A stretch of DNA of 41,125 bases. Source: Terriglobales bacterium (GTDB taxonomy: Bacteria > Acidobacteriota > Terriglobia > Terriglobales > Acidobacteriaceae). The stretch covers positions 1-41,125 of the forward strand of contig DATIGQ010000065.1 in NCBI GenBank assembly GCA_035454605.1. The letters run 5' to 3'. Shown here piece by piece: positions 22,392 to 31,023 of this stretch; within the stretch, counting starts at the first letter, position 1, and every line of letters begins with the position of its first letter. A program made the translations under genes and the position numbers. The notes below the pieces were generated by a model. It was not told the origin of the DNA. It saw only the letters and a list, made by a program, of their open reading frames with translations, and did no database searches.

Positions 22392-23873
22392 ATGGAAGAT
22401 CTGTCCGCCCCGGTTGGCCGCGAACCTGAGGTTCGGCCCGCGGACGCCACGCACCCCCGCTTGCTCTTGGTGATCCTGCTGGCCGCGTTCGCGCTGCGCT
22501 TCGGCGCCGCCCTGCTCTCGCCGAACATGTTCTGGCCGGACGAGATCTTTCAGACGCTCGAGCCCGCCCACCGGCTGGCGTATGGCTATGGCATGGTGAC
22601 TTGGGAGTTCCGCGTGGGTGCGCGCTCCTGGGTGCTGCCCGCGGTTCTGGCAGGCGTGATGCGCCTGACCGACTGGCTGGGCCCGGGTTCCGAGGGATAC
22701 CTGGCAGGAATCGCGTTCTTCCTCTCGCTGCTGGCGACCGTGCCGGTCTATGTAGCCTGGCTGTGGGGCTCGCGCGTGGGCGGCACGCGCGCTGGCGTCG
22801 TGGCTGCGCTGGTCTGCGCGACCTGGCCGGACCTGGTTTACTTTTCGCCCAAGGCGCTCACCGAAGTCATTGCCGCACACCTGTTGCTGCCCGGCCTCTA
22901 CCTGGCGGTGGGATCGGAAGAAAAATCGCGCCGCACGCTGTTCCTGGCCGGATTGTTATGCGGGCTCGCGGCCGCCATCCGCATTCTCCTGGCGCCGGCG
23001 GTCCTCCTGGCCATGGCTTGGGCTTGCCGGCGCGAATTTCGGGCGCGCTGGCTTCCCATGGGAACCGGCGTCCTGCTTCCCCTGCTGTTCTTCGGACTGG
23101 TTGACGCCACGACCTGGGGCTATCCCTTTTACTCCTATTGGATGTTCTACTGGCAGAACCTCGTCGTGGGGAAGTCCCCGCAATCCGGGCTGGTTCCCTG
23201 GTACGGATACTGGAAAATGATGGGGCTGATCTGGGGATGGGCACGCCTGCCGTTCCTGGGCCTGGCTGCCCTGGGGGTGCGCCGCAGCGGATTCCTGGGC
23301 TGCATGGCGCTGCTGATCGTGTTCCAGCATTCCCTGATTCCACACAAGGAGTACCGCTACATCTTTCCCGCTGTCCTCCTGCTATGCGTGCTGGCGGGCT
23401 TCGGACTTTCCCTGCTCCGAGACTTCTTCCGACGCCGCTGGCAGCGCCTCTCGGTCCTGACGACGTCCGTCCTGCTGGCTTTCTGGCTGCTTCTCGCCGG
23501 CTACTTCGCCTATCGCCATGGCCCGTTCTTCCAGCAGCTTTCCGGGTACCTGCGTGCCATGTCCCAGGTCAGCCGCAGTTCGGACGCTTGTGGCGTGGGC
23601 TGGTGGAATGTTTCCTGGGCGGTGACCGGCGGGTACACGTACCTGCATCGCGACATCCCCGTCTATCAGGCGTGGGATGCAAAGGCGGAGGAGGTGCAAC
23701 GCTCCAGTTCGCTGGTGAATTACATCGTCACCCCCGACCCCCCGCCGGGAAAAATTCCCGGCTTCGAAGTGCTGTGGTGCCGGGATTACGCCTGCCTGCT
23801 GAAGCGGGAAGGCGCATGCGTGGCCCTCCCCGGCTACCACATCAATCGCATACTTGAGGAGCAGGGATTCTGA
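22392..23873 (+). CDS. GT22-like (Alg9/PIG-B type) polytopic mannosyltransferase, copy 1
   Basis: A 493-residue GT-C fold membrane glycosyltransferase with many transmembrane helices. The first lumen-facing loop carries the catalytic acidic pair and family signature in FWPDEIFQTLEPAHRLAYG followed by TWEF and RSW. HKEYRYIFP (about residue 318) matches the conserved 'HKE.RF' motif of GT22. Known GT22 enzymes use dolichol/polyprenol-phosphate mannose. The C-terminal, non-membrane part has spaced cysteines (DACGVGWW, WCRDYACLLKREGAC) and ends in GYHIN. A paralog of equal length lies at 29529. The ATG at 22392 is chosen from the position of the first helix. Confidence 0.82.
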   Translation: MEDLSAPVGREPEVRPADATHPRLLLVILLAAFALRFGAALLSPNMFWPDEIFQTLEPAHRLAYGYGMVTWEFRVGARSWVLPAVLAGVMRLTDWLGPGSEGYLAGIAFFLSLLATVPVYVAWLWGSRVGGTRAGVVAALVCATWPDLVYFSPKALTEVIAAHLLLPGLYLAVGSEEKSRRTLFLAGLLCGLAAAIRILLAPAVLLAMAWACRREFRARWLPMGTGVLLPLLFFGLVDATTWGYPFYSYWMFYWQNLVVGKSPQSGLVPWYGYWKMMGLIWGWARLPFLGLAALGVRRSGFLGCMALLIVFQHSLIPHKEYRYIFPAVLLLCVLAGFGLSLLRDFFRRRWQRLSVLTTSVLLAFWLLLAGYFAYRHGPFFQQLSGYLRAMSQVSRSSDACGVGWWNVSWAVTGGYTYLHRDIPVYQAWDAKAEEVQRSSSLVNYIVTPDPPPGKIPGFEVLWCRDYACLLKREGACVALPGYHINRILEEQGF

Positions 23874-23924
23874 GACGCACTCTCGGCCGCGGAGGAAAAG
23901 TGACGCGGCGCCGGAACCCTGCGA

Positions 23925-23930
23925 TATAAC
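23925..23930 (+). promoter_or_regulatory. Possible -10 element (TATAAC)
   Basis: TATAAC lies 15 bases before position 23940, where the next gene's coding frame could begin. No clear -35 is seen. If used, the transcript would begin at or near the coding sequence. Confidence 0.3.
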
Positions 23931-23993
23931 ATCAGGCCACTGGAATCCCCGCGCTCCATTTCGTGGCGGCCGGCGTCGGTAGCACTGCTGGGG

Positions 23994-25403
23994 TTGCTGG
24001 TCATGGCTCTGGTTGCGCCCGTGTGGATGGTGCCGCATCCACCTCTGGTGGATTATCCCAACCATCTGGCGCGCGCCTACGTCCTCGCCCACCTGGATGA
24101 TTCCGGCTTCGCGGAGTATTACGCCGCCGACTGGGGACTTCGCCAGTATCTGCTGATGGACCTGGTGCTGGTGGCGTTGCAGAAGGTCGTCAGCATCGAC
24201 GTGGCGGGACGCTTATTGCTGACTGTCGTGCTGCTGGCTCTGCCTCCGGCGGTCTGGTTCTTCCTGCGCGTCGCCAGTCCCGGACACGAGAGCTTGGCCG
24301 CCTGGTCGCTGCTGCTCTGCCACAATTTCTTCTTCCTCACCGGGCTGGTGAATCTGCAACTGAGCCTGGCACTGTGTTTCCTGGTATTGGGATTGTGGCT
24401 GCGCTATGTGGCCGCGCCACGGCCGGCGCGATGGGCGTGGCTCGCGATTTGCGCGTCGCTGCTCTACTTCACCCACGTCGTGGGGTTCGGCGTCGCCGCT
24501 CTGGCCGCGGCCTGGCTGGCCCTGCGTGTGCGCTGGGACCGCCGCGTGGTGGCGCGGGCCGCGGCGGCATTCCTGCCCGGCCTCCTGTTGTTCGTTGCCG
24601 CCAGTTCGGGCTCCGCAGCGTCGGCGGTGGAGTTCGGAAGTCTGGGGAGCAAGCCGCTCGTCCCGCTCATCGCCATCGAGGCCTACTCCCAGCCGCTCGA
24701 CTACGCGACTTTCGCCGTGATGGTCGCGGCCCTCTTCCTGGTCTGGTGGAAGAATCCAGAGTTCCGTTGGAACGGGCCCTGGCTGGAAATCTGCCTGCTG
24801 CTGTATCTGTTGTATTGGATCCTTCCGGTGCGCCTGTGGACGGGCACCTATGTCTACCTGCGGCTGGTGCCGTTTTACTGGGTGGCGGGGCTGGCTGCCG
24901 CGCGGCTGGGCCGGCGCGCTCGCTGGCTGCTGCCCGTGGCGCTGCTGCTGTTTGCGGTGCGCACCGTGCACCTCACCCGTCATTGGACCGCCCAACAGCC
25001 TTTCCTCGCTTCGCTCGCGCGCTCTTTCGATTCCGTACCCGAGCACGCTCGCGTACTGCCGCTGGTCCAGTGGCGCGGCGAGCAGAAACAGGTGCTGCTC
25101 GACTACTCCCACTTTTGGGCTTATGGAGTGATCGAGAAGCGCTGGCTCGTCCCCTATCTCTTCCACGATCCGGGGGTGCATCCGTTGCGAATCTCCCCAG
25201 CCGAATATGTGCCTGAGGCGGGTGCGTATCCACCCATGATCTATCGCGCACCGCCGGACTGGGAACAAGTGCGCCGCGACTACGACTACGTTTGGGCTTT
25301 CCATGTGCCGGAGTTCGAGGCGGAGCTGGCACCGATGGGCGCCGTGGCCTACGAGGGCGGCGACCTGAAGGTGTACCGCCTGCAGCGCGGAGGAGAGCGA
25401 TGA
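23994..25403 (+). CDS. Polytopic membrane protein, probable GT-C-like glycosyltransferase
   Basis: A protein of about 469 residues with around ten hydrophobic helices and a hydrophilic C-terminal domain (about 340-469). The loop after the first helix, PPLVDYPNHLARAYVLAHLDD, holds acidic residues where GT-C enzymes place their catalytic Asp, but I do not recognise a named family. The annotated TTG (23994) cuts into the first membrane helix. The frame stays open to 23904, and the helix would be complete if translation began near 23940 (a CTG), so the true N-terminus is uncertain. The stop overlaps the next start as ATGA, so it is coupled to the GT87-like gene. Confidence 0.65.
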   Translation: MLVMALVAPVWMVPHPPLVDYPNHLARAYVLAHLDDSGFAEYYAADWGLRQYLLMDLVLVALQKVVSIDVAGRLLLTVVLLALPPAVWFFLRVASPGHESLAAWSLLLCHNFFFLTGLVNLQLSLALCFLVLGLWLRYVAAPRPARWAWLAICASLLYFTHVVGFGVAALAAAWLALRVRWDRRVVARAAAAFLPGLLLFVAASSGSAASAVEFGSLGSKPLVPLIAIEAYSQPLDYATFAVMVAALFLVWWKNPEFRWNGPWLEICLLLYLLYWILPVRLWTGTYVYLRLVPFYWVAGLAAARLGRRARWLLPVALLLFAVRTVHLTRHWTAQQPFLASLARSFDSVPEHARVLPLVQWRGEQKQVLLDYSHFWAYGVIEKRWLVPYLFHDPGVHPLRISPAEYVPEAGAYPPMIYRAPPDWEQVRRDYDYVWAFHVPEFEAELAPMGAVAYEGGDLKVYRLQRGGER

Positions 25404-26635
25404 AAGTCCCGCGCCTCTTGCTCTGGTCGGCAGCAGCCCTGGTGCTCGCCTCCTATGCGATGTTCCTGTACAGGTCCAGAGAGCATGTGCGGCTCGGGTG
25501 GGTGGATTTCCGCAGCATGTACACCGCGGCATGGATGGTCCGAGACGGCGCGGGAGAGAGTCTCTACCAGGTTCCGGCGCAATCGGAGGCGTTCCGGCGC
25601 TACTCGCCCAATCCCATGCCACTTTGGTTCAATCACCCGCCATTCGAAGTGCCGCTCTTCCTGCCCTTCACCTACCTGACTTTTGGCCGTGCCTATGTTG
25701 CGTGGCTGGCGCTGAGCGTCGTACTGGTCGCGGCCTTGGCAGGAATTCTCGCGCGATTTTCGCTGGCGCCTTCCGGCCTGTCCAGTTTCGCCGTGACAGT
25801 CGCTTGTTTCACTTTCTTTCCCGTTTGGTACATGTTTCACGAAGGGCAGGATTCCATCTTTATCGCGCTCGCCTACACCCTGGCCTATGCAGCGTTGGTG
25901 AGGAATCGTGAGACTTGGGCCGGATTCCTGATGGGGTTGGGCTTGTATCGCTTCCACCTGGTGCTGCCGGTGATATTCGTCTTCCTGTTGCTGCGCCGGT
26001 GGCGGGTGCTGGGAGGATTTGCCGGTGCCTGCATCCTGCTGGGGCTGATCTCGCTGGCCGTGGTGGGATGGGAAGGGACGCTGCGCTATCCACAATTCCT
26101 GCTGGAGCTCAACCGCCATGACTCCTATGGAGTGATTGTGCCGTACCACATGCCCAACCTGCGGGGCCAGGCGTTGACTTTTGCAGCCTGGCGCATCCCT
26201 TCGGTGTGGATCGACGTGGGAGTGGCGCTGGTCTCACTGGCTGTCCTCCTGTGGGTGGCGGGAAGGTGGAAGCGGGCCGAGGCGCAGCATGCCACGACGT
26301 CTGGCCTGCTGATGGCGCTTACGCTCACGGTGACGCTGGTGTTGAGCTACCACCTGAATCTGCAGGACCTGGTGGTCCTGTTGTTGCCTCTTTCGCTCGT
26401 GGCTCAGCACCTATGGCAGACCAGGGACAGGAAGGGTCCGGCGCACCGGGCGCTGCAGATGTCCGCGGCCGCACTGTTCCTGCCCCCGGTGTACGAGATC
26501 CCGGAATGGCCTGACCGGACGCTGGTGCTGTTCTGCCTGCTGGTGTTGTTTGCTGCAGCCATCGCGGCGGAGGTCTCGGCCGAAGAAAAGGTCGCCGTGG
26601 CTGGCGAGCTCAAGCACGAGGATGGCATAGCGTGA
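25400..26635 (+). CDS. GT87-like polyprenol-phosphate-mannose-dependent mannosyltransferase, copy 1
   Basis: A 411-residue polytopic GT-C enzyme of the DUF2029/GT87 type (the PimE family). After helix 1 the sequence WVDFRSMYTAAWMVRDGAGESLY places an Asp in the catalytic position; FNHPPFEVPLFLPF and 'FHEGQDSIFIAL' are further family marks. In mycobacteria such enzymes transfer mannose from polyprenol-phosphate mannose on the outer face of the membrane. GGAGGAGAG precedes the ATG, which overlaps the upstream stop by 4 bases. The next gene starts inside its stop codon (GTGA). A divergent paralog is at 28197. Confidence 0.82.
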   Translation: MKVPRLLLWSAAALVLASYAMFLYRSREHVRLGWVDFRSMYTAAWMVRDGAGESLYQVPAQSEAFRRYSPNPMPLWFNHPPFEVPLFLPFTYLTFGRAYVAWLALSVVLVAALAGILARFSLAPSGLSSFAVTVACFTFFPVWYMFHEGQDSIFIALAYTLAYAALVRNRETWAGFLMGLGLYRFHLVLPVIFVFLLLRRWRVLGGFAGACILLGLISLAVVGWEGTLRYPQFLLELNRHDSYGVIVPYHMPNLRGQALTFAAWRIPSVWIDVGVALVSLAVLLWVAGRWKRAEAQHATTSGLLMALTLTVTLVLSYHLNLQDLVVLLLPLSLVAQHLWQTRDRKGPAHRALQMSAAALFLPPVYEIPEWPDRTLVLFCLLVLFAAAIAAEVSAEEKVAVAGELKHEDGIA

Positions 26636-28209
26636 ACGCCGGCCGCGACTTCGTGATCGCGTTGTCGTTCGCGAATCTGTGGTTCGGTCGTCTATGGCTG
26701 ACGCTGCTGAGCGACGAACTAGTCTATCCGCGCAAAGGCTCAATCGTTCCGAACCGAGTGGCGCTGCTGCTGAACGTACTGTTGATGGCGGCGATGTGCT
26801 GGCTGGCCATGCGTGTGGTGCGGCAGTCCGGAAGTGCGCGGGGGCTGAAGGCGGCGCGCTTCGCGGTGGTGCTGTTGTTACTCGCGAGCCTGCGTCCAGT
26901 CGAGATGGAAGCACCACTGGTGGAGTGGATGGGGAGATCGGCGATGGTTCTGATCCCCGGATTAATCTTGCTGCTGGCATGGGCCTGTGCCCAACGGCCA
27001 CGTGCGGCGCACGCGACGGCCATCCTGCTGTTGGTGCTCAGTCCGTTCGTCGCCGTGACCTTCGGGCGAGTCGTCCTCTCGATGTTCACGGCGGATCCCG
27101 CTCGCGTGGCCGACCGGCCCGCGGCGCCGCCCGTGCCACCTCGACCGGAGTACCCGAAGGTGGTCTGGGTGATTTTCGACGAGCTGGATGAGGCGCTGGC
27201 GTTCGATAAGCGCCCGCCCTCGGTGGCGTTGCCCGAGTTCGACCGTTTGCGCGCCCAGACCCTGGCCGCCAGCCAGGCATTTCCTCCCTCGCAAAGCACA
27301 GTGAGTTCGCTTCCGGCATTGCTGACTGGCAGGCTGGTGGCTCAGGGCTACTTTCATGGACCGGACGAGCTGTTGATCGATTTCCACGGGGCGGACGGCA
27401 AGGTGAAGTGGAGCGCTCAGCCTTCGCTGTTTTCGGTCGCGCGCGCCATGGGGATCAACGGCGCTGTCGTCGGGTGGTATCACCCCTACTGCCGCGTGTT
27501 GGCCTCCCAGTTCACCTCGTGTTTCTGGGATGAACTCATGGACTCGACCTTCGTCCTGCCGGAGACGCTGGCGGGCAGAATGCTGTTTCAAGCAGCTACC
27601 ATCCTGGAGGAGACGACACGTATAGGAAACCTCCGGCTGGTGGAATTCGACTGGGTCACGCAGCGGCAACGGAACGACAAGCGCCGGCAGCACCAGGTGC
27701 TGATGGAGCAAGCGCGCATCGCTCTGCAGCGCCCGGAACTGGGGCTGGTGCTGGTCCATCTTTCTGTTCCGCATCCGCCGGCGATCTACGACCGGGTAAA
27801 GGGAGACTACGCCCTCCGAAGCGGCCTGAGCTATCTGGACAACCTCGTGCTTGCCGATCGCGCCTTGGGCGAACTGCGGCGAGCGCTGGAGGAAAGCGGA
27901 ACCTGGGAGCGCTCGGTGGTGCTCGTCACTGCCGATCACGGCTGGCGGCGGCGGACCTGGGAGCGGCGGCGAGACTGGTCTGACGAGGATGAGCAGTGGT
28001 CCCATCGCGCCGGTTATCGTGTGCCCTTTCTGCTGAAGATGCCGGGCCAGGCTGCCCCTGTGTCCTACGATCAGCCGTTCAACACGGTGCTGACGTCCGG
28101 GCTGTTGCTGGCTGTCCTGCGGGGAGAGGTGGACGACGCAACAGCGGCCGCCACATGGCTCGATGGCCACCGCAGCCTCGGCCGCAGCCCGTACATTCAC
28201 GATCCGTGA
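26632..28209 (+). CDS. Membrane-anchored alkaline-phosphatase-superfamily protein (sulfatase/phosphoethanolamine-transferase-like)
   Basis: A 525-residue protein with about four N-terminal helices (within residues 5-152) and a C-terminal periplasmic sulfatase/phosphatase-fold domain. Metal-binding aspartates are in VIFDELDE (180-187). The nucleophile region is PPSQSTVSSLPALLTG with Thr223 as candidate; there is no CxPSR, so it is not a formylglycine sulfatase. The second metal site is in VTADHGW at about 432-438. Such architecture is shared by EptA-type phosphoethanolamine and LTA-type phosphoglycerol transferases and by the GPI ethanolamine-phosphate transferases. It begins at GTG 26632, overlapping the GT87 stop. 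Its stop overlaps the convergent GT87 paralog by 13 bases. Confidence 0.78.
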   Translation: MNAGRDFVIALSFANLWFGRLWLTLLSDELVYPRKGSIVPNRVALLLNVLLMAAMCWLAMRVVRQSGSARGLKAARFAVVLLLLASLRPVEMEAPLVEWMGRSAMVLIPGLILLLAWACAQRPRAAHATAILLLVLSPFVAVTFGRVVLSMFTADPARVADRPAAPPVPPRPEYPKVVWVIFDELDEALAFDKRPPSVALPEFDRLRAQTLAASQAFPPSQSTVSSLPALLTGRLVAQGYFHGPDELLIDFHGADGKVKWSAQPSLFSVARAMGINGAVVGWYHPYCRVLASQFTSCFWDELMDSTFVLPETLAGRMLFQAATILEETTRIGNLRLVEFDWVTQRQRNDKRRQHQVLMEQARIALQRPELGLVLVHLSVPHPPAIYDRVKGDYALRSGLSYLDNLVLADRALGELRRALEESGTWERSVVLVTADHGWRRRTWERRRDWSDEDEQWSHRAGYRVPFLLKMPGQAAPVSYDQPFNTVLTSGLLLAVLRGEVDDATAAATWLDGHRSLGRSPYIHDP

Positions 28210-29420
28210 GGTTGGTTCGTCTCTTGAGGGCGCTGGCGCGAAGTTTCCGCTGCCAGTCCGATCGTCAACAGCAGCAGCAACCAGAACATGGGATGCGGCA
28301 GCCGCATGCCTTCGGGCACGTAAAGCGTGGGCACGTACAAGACGACCATGGACGCCAGCAGCGCGGTGCGCGACCACCGGCGCTCGCCCCGCGTTGCCGC
28401 CAGATGCTGCGCCACCAGCGCCATCGCCAGGAAAAGCAGCGCGAGGTCGTGCGGATTCAGGTGGTAGCTCACCAGTAGGCTCACCATCAGGTTCAGCGCG
28501 AAAGCCAGGTCCAGCCGCGCGTCCGCCGCGTCTTCCGCCCGCGGCCACTTCCGCGCTGCTAGTATGAGCAACAGCAGTGACAGCGATGCGATCAGCACCG
28601 TCGGCCAGGGCGCCGGTAGCACGGTGCCTACGGACATCGTGACCGCTCCTCGCACATTGGGCATCGCCACCGGCCGGATGGCTCCGTAGGCCAGGCTCTG
28701 ATTGATTCCCTGCAGAAACTCGACGTATCGCCAAAGCCCAGTCCACCCCACCAGAAGCGCCGAAACTGCCGCCAACGCCGCGCCTGTCAGAACGAAGCCC
28801 CTCACCGCCGGCCACATCCTGCGCACGATGAGCGCGACCATGAAGGGAACTACCAACTGGAACTTGAACAGGCCCAACGCCAGAAAGCATCCGGCGCGGA
28901 ATGGTTGACCGCGGCGCAGAGCGATCCACGCCAGTGCGAACAACAGCAACAGCGGAATGGAGTCCTGTCCCTGCATCATGGCCCAGGCCACAGGGAACAA
29001 GGCGGCTGCCGCCACCAGCGTCGGCAGGCCGCGCAGGTAAGGAAACTGCCTTGTATAGGGATGTCGCAGGCAGGCCAGCCACACCAGCAACGCCAGGTTC
29101 ACTCCCATCCACGCAGCGTATGCATGAGGAAAAGGAAGCCACGCCAGGGGGAGCAGCAGGACCAGCTCGAATGGCGGATGGTTGAACAGCAGCGGCGTCT
29201 GCCTTCCCGCAAAGTTGCGCTGGTATTCCGCTTGTACGCGGGCGTCATAGAGGTCCGCGCCGCGTCCGTCGGCTACCAGGCGCGCGCCCGTGTAAAAAGC
29301 GGTGAAGTCCATTCTCCCTTCGAGAATTTTCTGCCGCAGACCGGCAACCATCCACAGGTAGGCAGCGAGCACGCTAACCAGTGCCAGCCACCACAGCGGC
29401 CTGAACCGGGAGTTCTTCAT
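28197..29420 (-). CDS. GT87-like polyprenol-phosphate-mannose-dependent mannosyltransferase, copy 2
   Basis: A 407-residue paralog of the protein at 25400, on the opposite strand. It shares 'MDFTAFYTGARLVADGRGADLY' (catalytic-position Asp), FNHPPFELVLLLPLAW, MMQGQDSIPLLLL, 'PNVRG' and SYHLNPHDLALL. The ATG at 29420 is preferred: it gives a short cytoplasmic lead into helix 1, while the longer in-frame extension would run through the divergent promoter region of the next gene. It is the only minus-strand gene in the glycosylation locus, which suggests an insertion or inversion of a duplicated gene. Confidence 0.82.
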   Translation of the reverse strand: MKNSRFRPLWWLALVSVLAAYLWMVAGLRQKILEGRMDFTAFYTGARLVADGRGADLYDARVQAEYQRNFAGRQTPLLFNHPPFELVLLLPLAWLPFPHAYAAWMGVNLALLVWLACLRHPYTRQFPYLRGLPTLVAAAALFPVAWAMMQGQDSIPLLLLFALAWIALRRGQPFRAGCFLALGLFKFQLVVPFMVALIVRRMWPAVRGFVLTGAALAAVSALLVGWTGLWRYVEFLQGINQSLAYGAIRPVAMPNVRGAVTMSVGTVLPAPWPTVLIASLSLLLLILAARKWPRAEDAADARLDLAFALNLMVSLLVSYHLNPHDLALLFLAMALVAQHLAATRGERRWSRTALLASMVVLYVPTLYVPEGMRLPHPMFWLLLLLTIGLAAETSRQRPQETNQPHGS

Positions 29421-29473
29421 CGCTGCCGGCAAGAGTATGGCACGGGCGCTCAACTGGCGGACCACACTGTTTC

Positions 29474-29504
29474 TTGACGGCGCAGCCTCTGATTCCACTA
29501 CAGT
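29474..29504 (+). promoter_or_regulatory. Possible promoter for the second GT22-like gene
   Basis: TTGACG (29474-29479) and TACAGT (29499-29504) are separated by 19 bases, longer than the optimal 17. They lie 25 bases before the GTG start at 29529, in the gap between divergent genes. Confidence 0.35.
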
Positions 29505-29528
29505 GGTTCGGCGGAACCAGGGGGAGGA

Positions 29529-31007
29529 GTGCACCAGAGACCCAGGGAGACAACCGAACCGGTTCCCGCTTCCCCTGCAACCCCGGCGAAGTCACGGCGG
29601 ATCGCTCTTCTGCTGGGATTGATCGTAGCCCTCGCGTTCTTCCTGCGGCTGGGCGCAGCCCTCGAGTTCCGTAGCCTTTTCTGGTCGGATGAAGTCTTCC
29701 AGACCCTGGAGCCTGCCCACAAACTTGCCTACGGCTACGGCATCACGACCTGGGAATGGCGCGAGGGCACGCGCTCTTGGGTAATGCCCGCGGTGTTGGC
29801 CGGCGTCATGCGGCTTTCCGAGGGGCTCGGTCCGGGTGCCAGCGGCTACCTGCTTGCCATCACCATCTGCCTCTGCCTCCTCTCACTTTCGCCCGTCCTG
29901 TTCGCATATTCTTGGGCAGCCCGCGTGGGACGGCCGGGGACCGGCCTGCTGGCGGCGGCCTTGTGCGCCGTGTGGTTCGAGCTCATCTTCTTCGCACCCA
30001 AGGCGTTCGCAGAGGTGATCGCTGCCCACGTATTCCTGCCCGGCCTGTTGTTTGCGGCCCAGGAGGAGCAGCGCCATAAGCGATGGTGCCTCTTCGCGGC
30101 GGGGATTCTGTTCGGCATCACGGTGGCGCTGCGCGTTCCTTATGTACCCGTCGTAGGTTTCGCCGCGATTTATCTCTGCCGCAATCATGTGCGGCAAAAG
30201 TGGCTGCCGCTGGCGCTGGGCCTGGCCCTTTCCCTCATCGCTTTTGGCGTAGTGGATGCCGTCACCTGGGGGTCTCCATTCCAAACGTTGTGGAAGGGGG
30301 TCTGGAGCAACGTGGCGCAGGCGAAGAGCGTGCAGTTTGGGGCCGCGCCCTGGTACGCCTACTTCGGATCGCTGGTTTGGGTCTGGTCCTGGGGATTTCC
30401 CCTGATCGCGTATTTCGCGGCGCTGGGGGCCAAACGCAGTCCATTGCTCTTCTGGCTGGTAGCGGTCTTGTTTCTCTCCCACTCCCTGCTCGCCCACAAG
30501 GAGTATCGCTTTCTTTACCTGCTGATTCCGCTTACTTGCGTGCTCGTGGCCTTGGGAATATCGGAGAAGATCGCGCGCTTTCCCAGACATCCGACCGCGG
30601 CGCTCACCGGCATGCTGGTGGCCTGGTGCCTGGGCTCGGCCCTGCTCGCCTGGAACTTCCGCCCCTACTGGACGGTGTACTCCGGCAACCTGCGCGCCTT
30701 TGAGCAGATGAGCCGTTCCCCGGATACCTGTGGCGTGGGTCTGCTCGGCGTACCCTGGAGCTGGACCGGCGGGTACACATACCTGCATCGCGACCTGCCC
30801 ATCCTGCAACTGGAGTTGCCGGGCGATCCCGAGCGCCTGAGCTCGCACTTCAACTACCTGCTGGCCTCGGATCGCGCCTCTTCCATACCGGCAGGCTTTG
30901 CGCGTCAATGGTGCTGGCGCGGTTCTTGCCTGTTCAAGCGGCCCGGCGACTGCACGCCGATGCCCGGCTATCACATCAATCAGGTTCTGCAGCAAAGAGG
31001 ACAGTGA
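29529..31007 (+). CDS. GT22-like (Alg9/PIG-B type) polytopic mannosyltransferase, copy 2
   Basis: A 492-residue paralog of the protein at 22392, with FWSDEVFQTLEPAHKLAYG, TTWEW, RSWVMPAVLAGVM and AHKEYRFLYLL in the same places. The C-terminal region repeats the pattern of copy 1: DTCGVG, TGGYTYLHRD, then WCWRGSCLFKRPGDC and GYHIN, so four cysteines are conserved between the copies and may form disulfides outside the membrane. Translation probably starts at GTG 29529, preceded by a GGGGGAGGA stretch. It presumably adds a hexose from a polyprenol-phosphate donor. Confidence 0.83.
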   Translation: MHQRPRETTEPVPASPATPAKSRRIALLLGLIVALAFFLRLGAALEFRSLFWSDEVFQTLEPAHKLAYGYGITTWEWREGTRSWVMPAVLAGVMRLSEGLGPGASGYLLAITICLCLLSLSPVLFAYSWAARVGRPGTGLLAAALCAVWFELIFFAPKAFAEVIAAHVFLPGLLFAAQEEQRHKRWCLFAAGILFGITVALRVPYVPVVGFAAIYLCRNHVRQKWLPLALGLALSLIAFGVVDAVTWGSPFQTLWKGVWSNVAQAKSVQFGAAPWYAYFGSLVWVWSWGFPLIAYFAALGAKRSPLLFWLVAVLFLSHSLLAHKEYRFLYLLIPLTCVLVALGISEKIARFPRHPTAALTGMLVAWCLGSALLAWNFRPYWTVYSGNLRAFEQMSRSPDTCGVGLLGVPWSWTGGYTYLHRDLPILQLELPGDPERLSSHFNYLLASDRASSIPAGFARQWCWRGSCLFKRPGDCTPMPGYHINQVLQQRGQ

Positions 31008-31023
31008 GCTCCGTCATGCGCCC

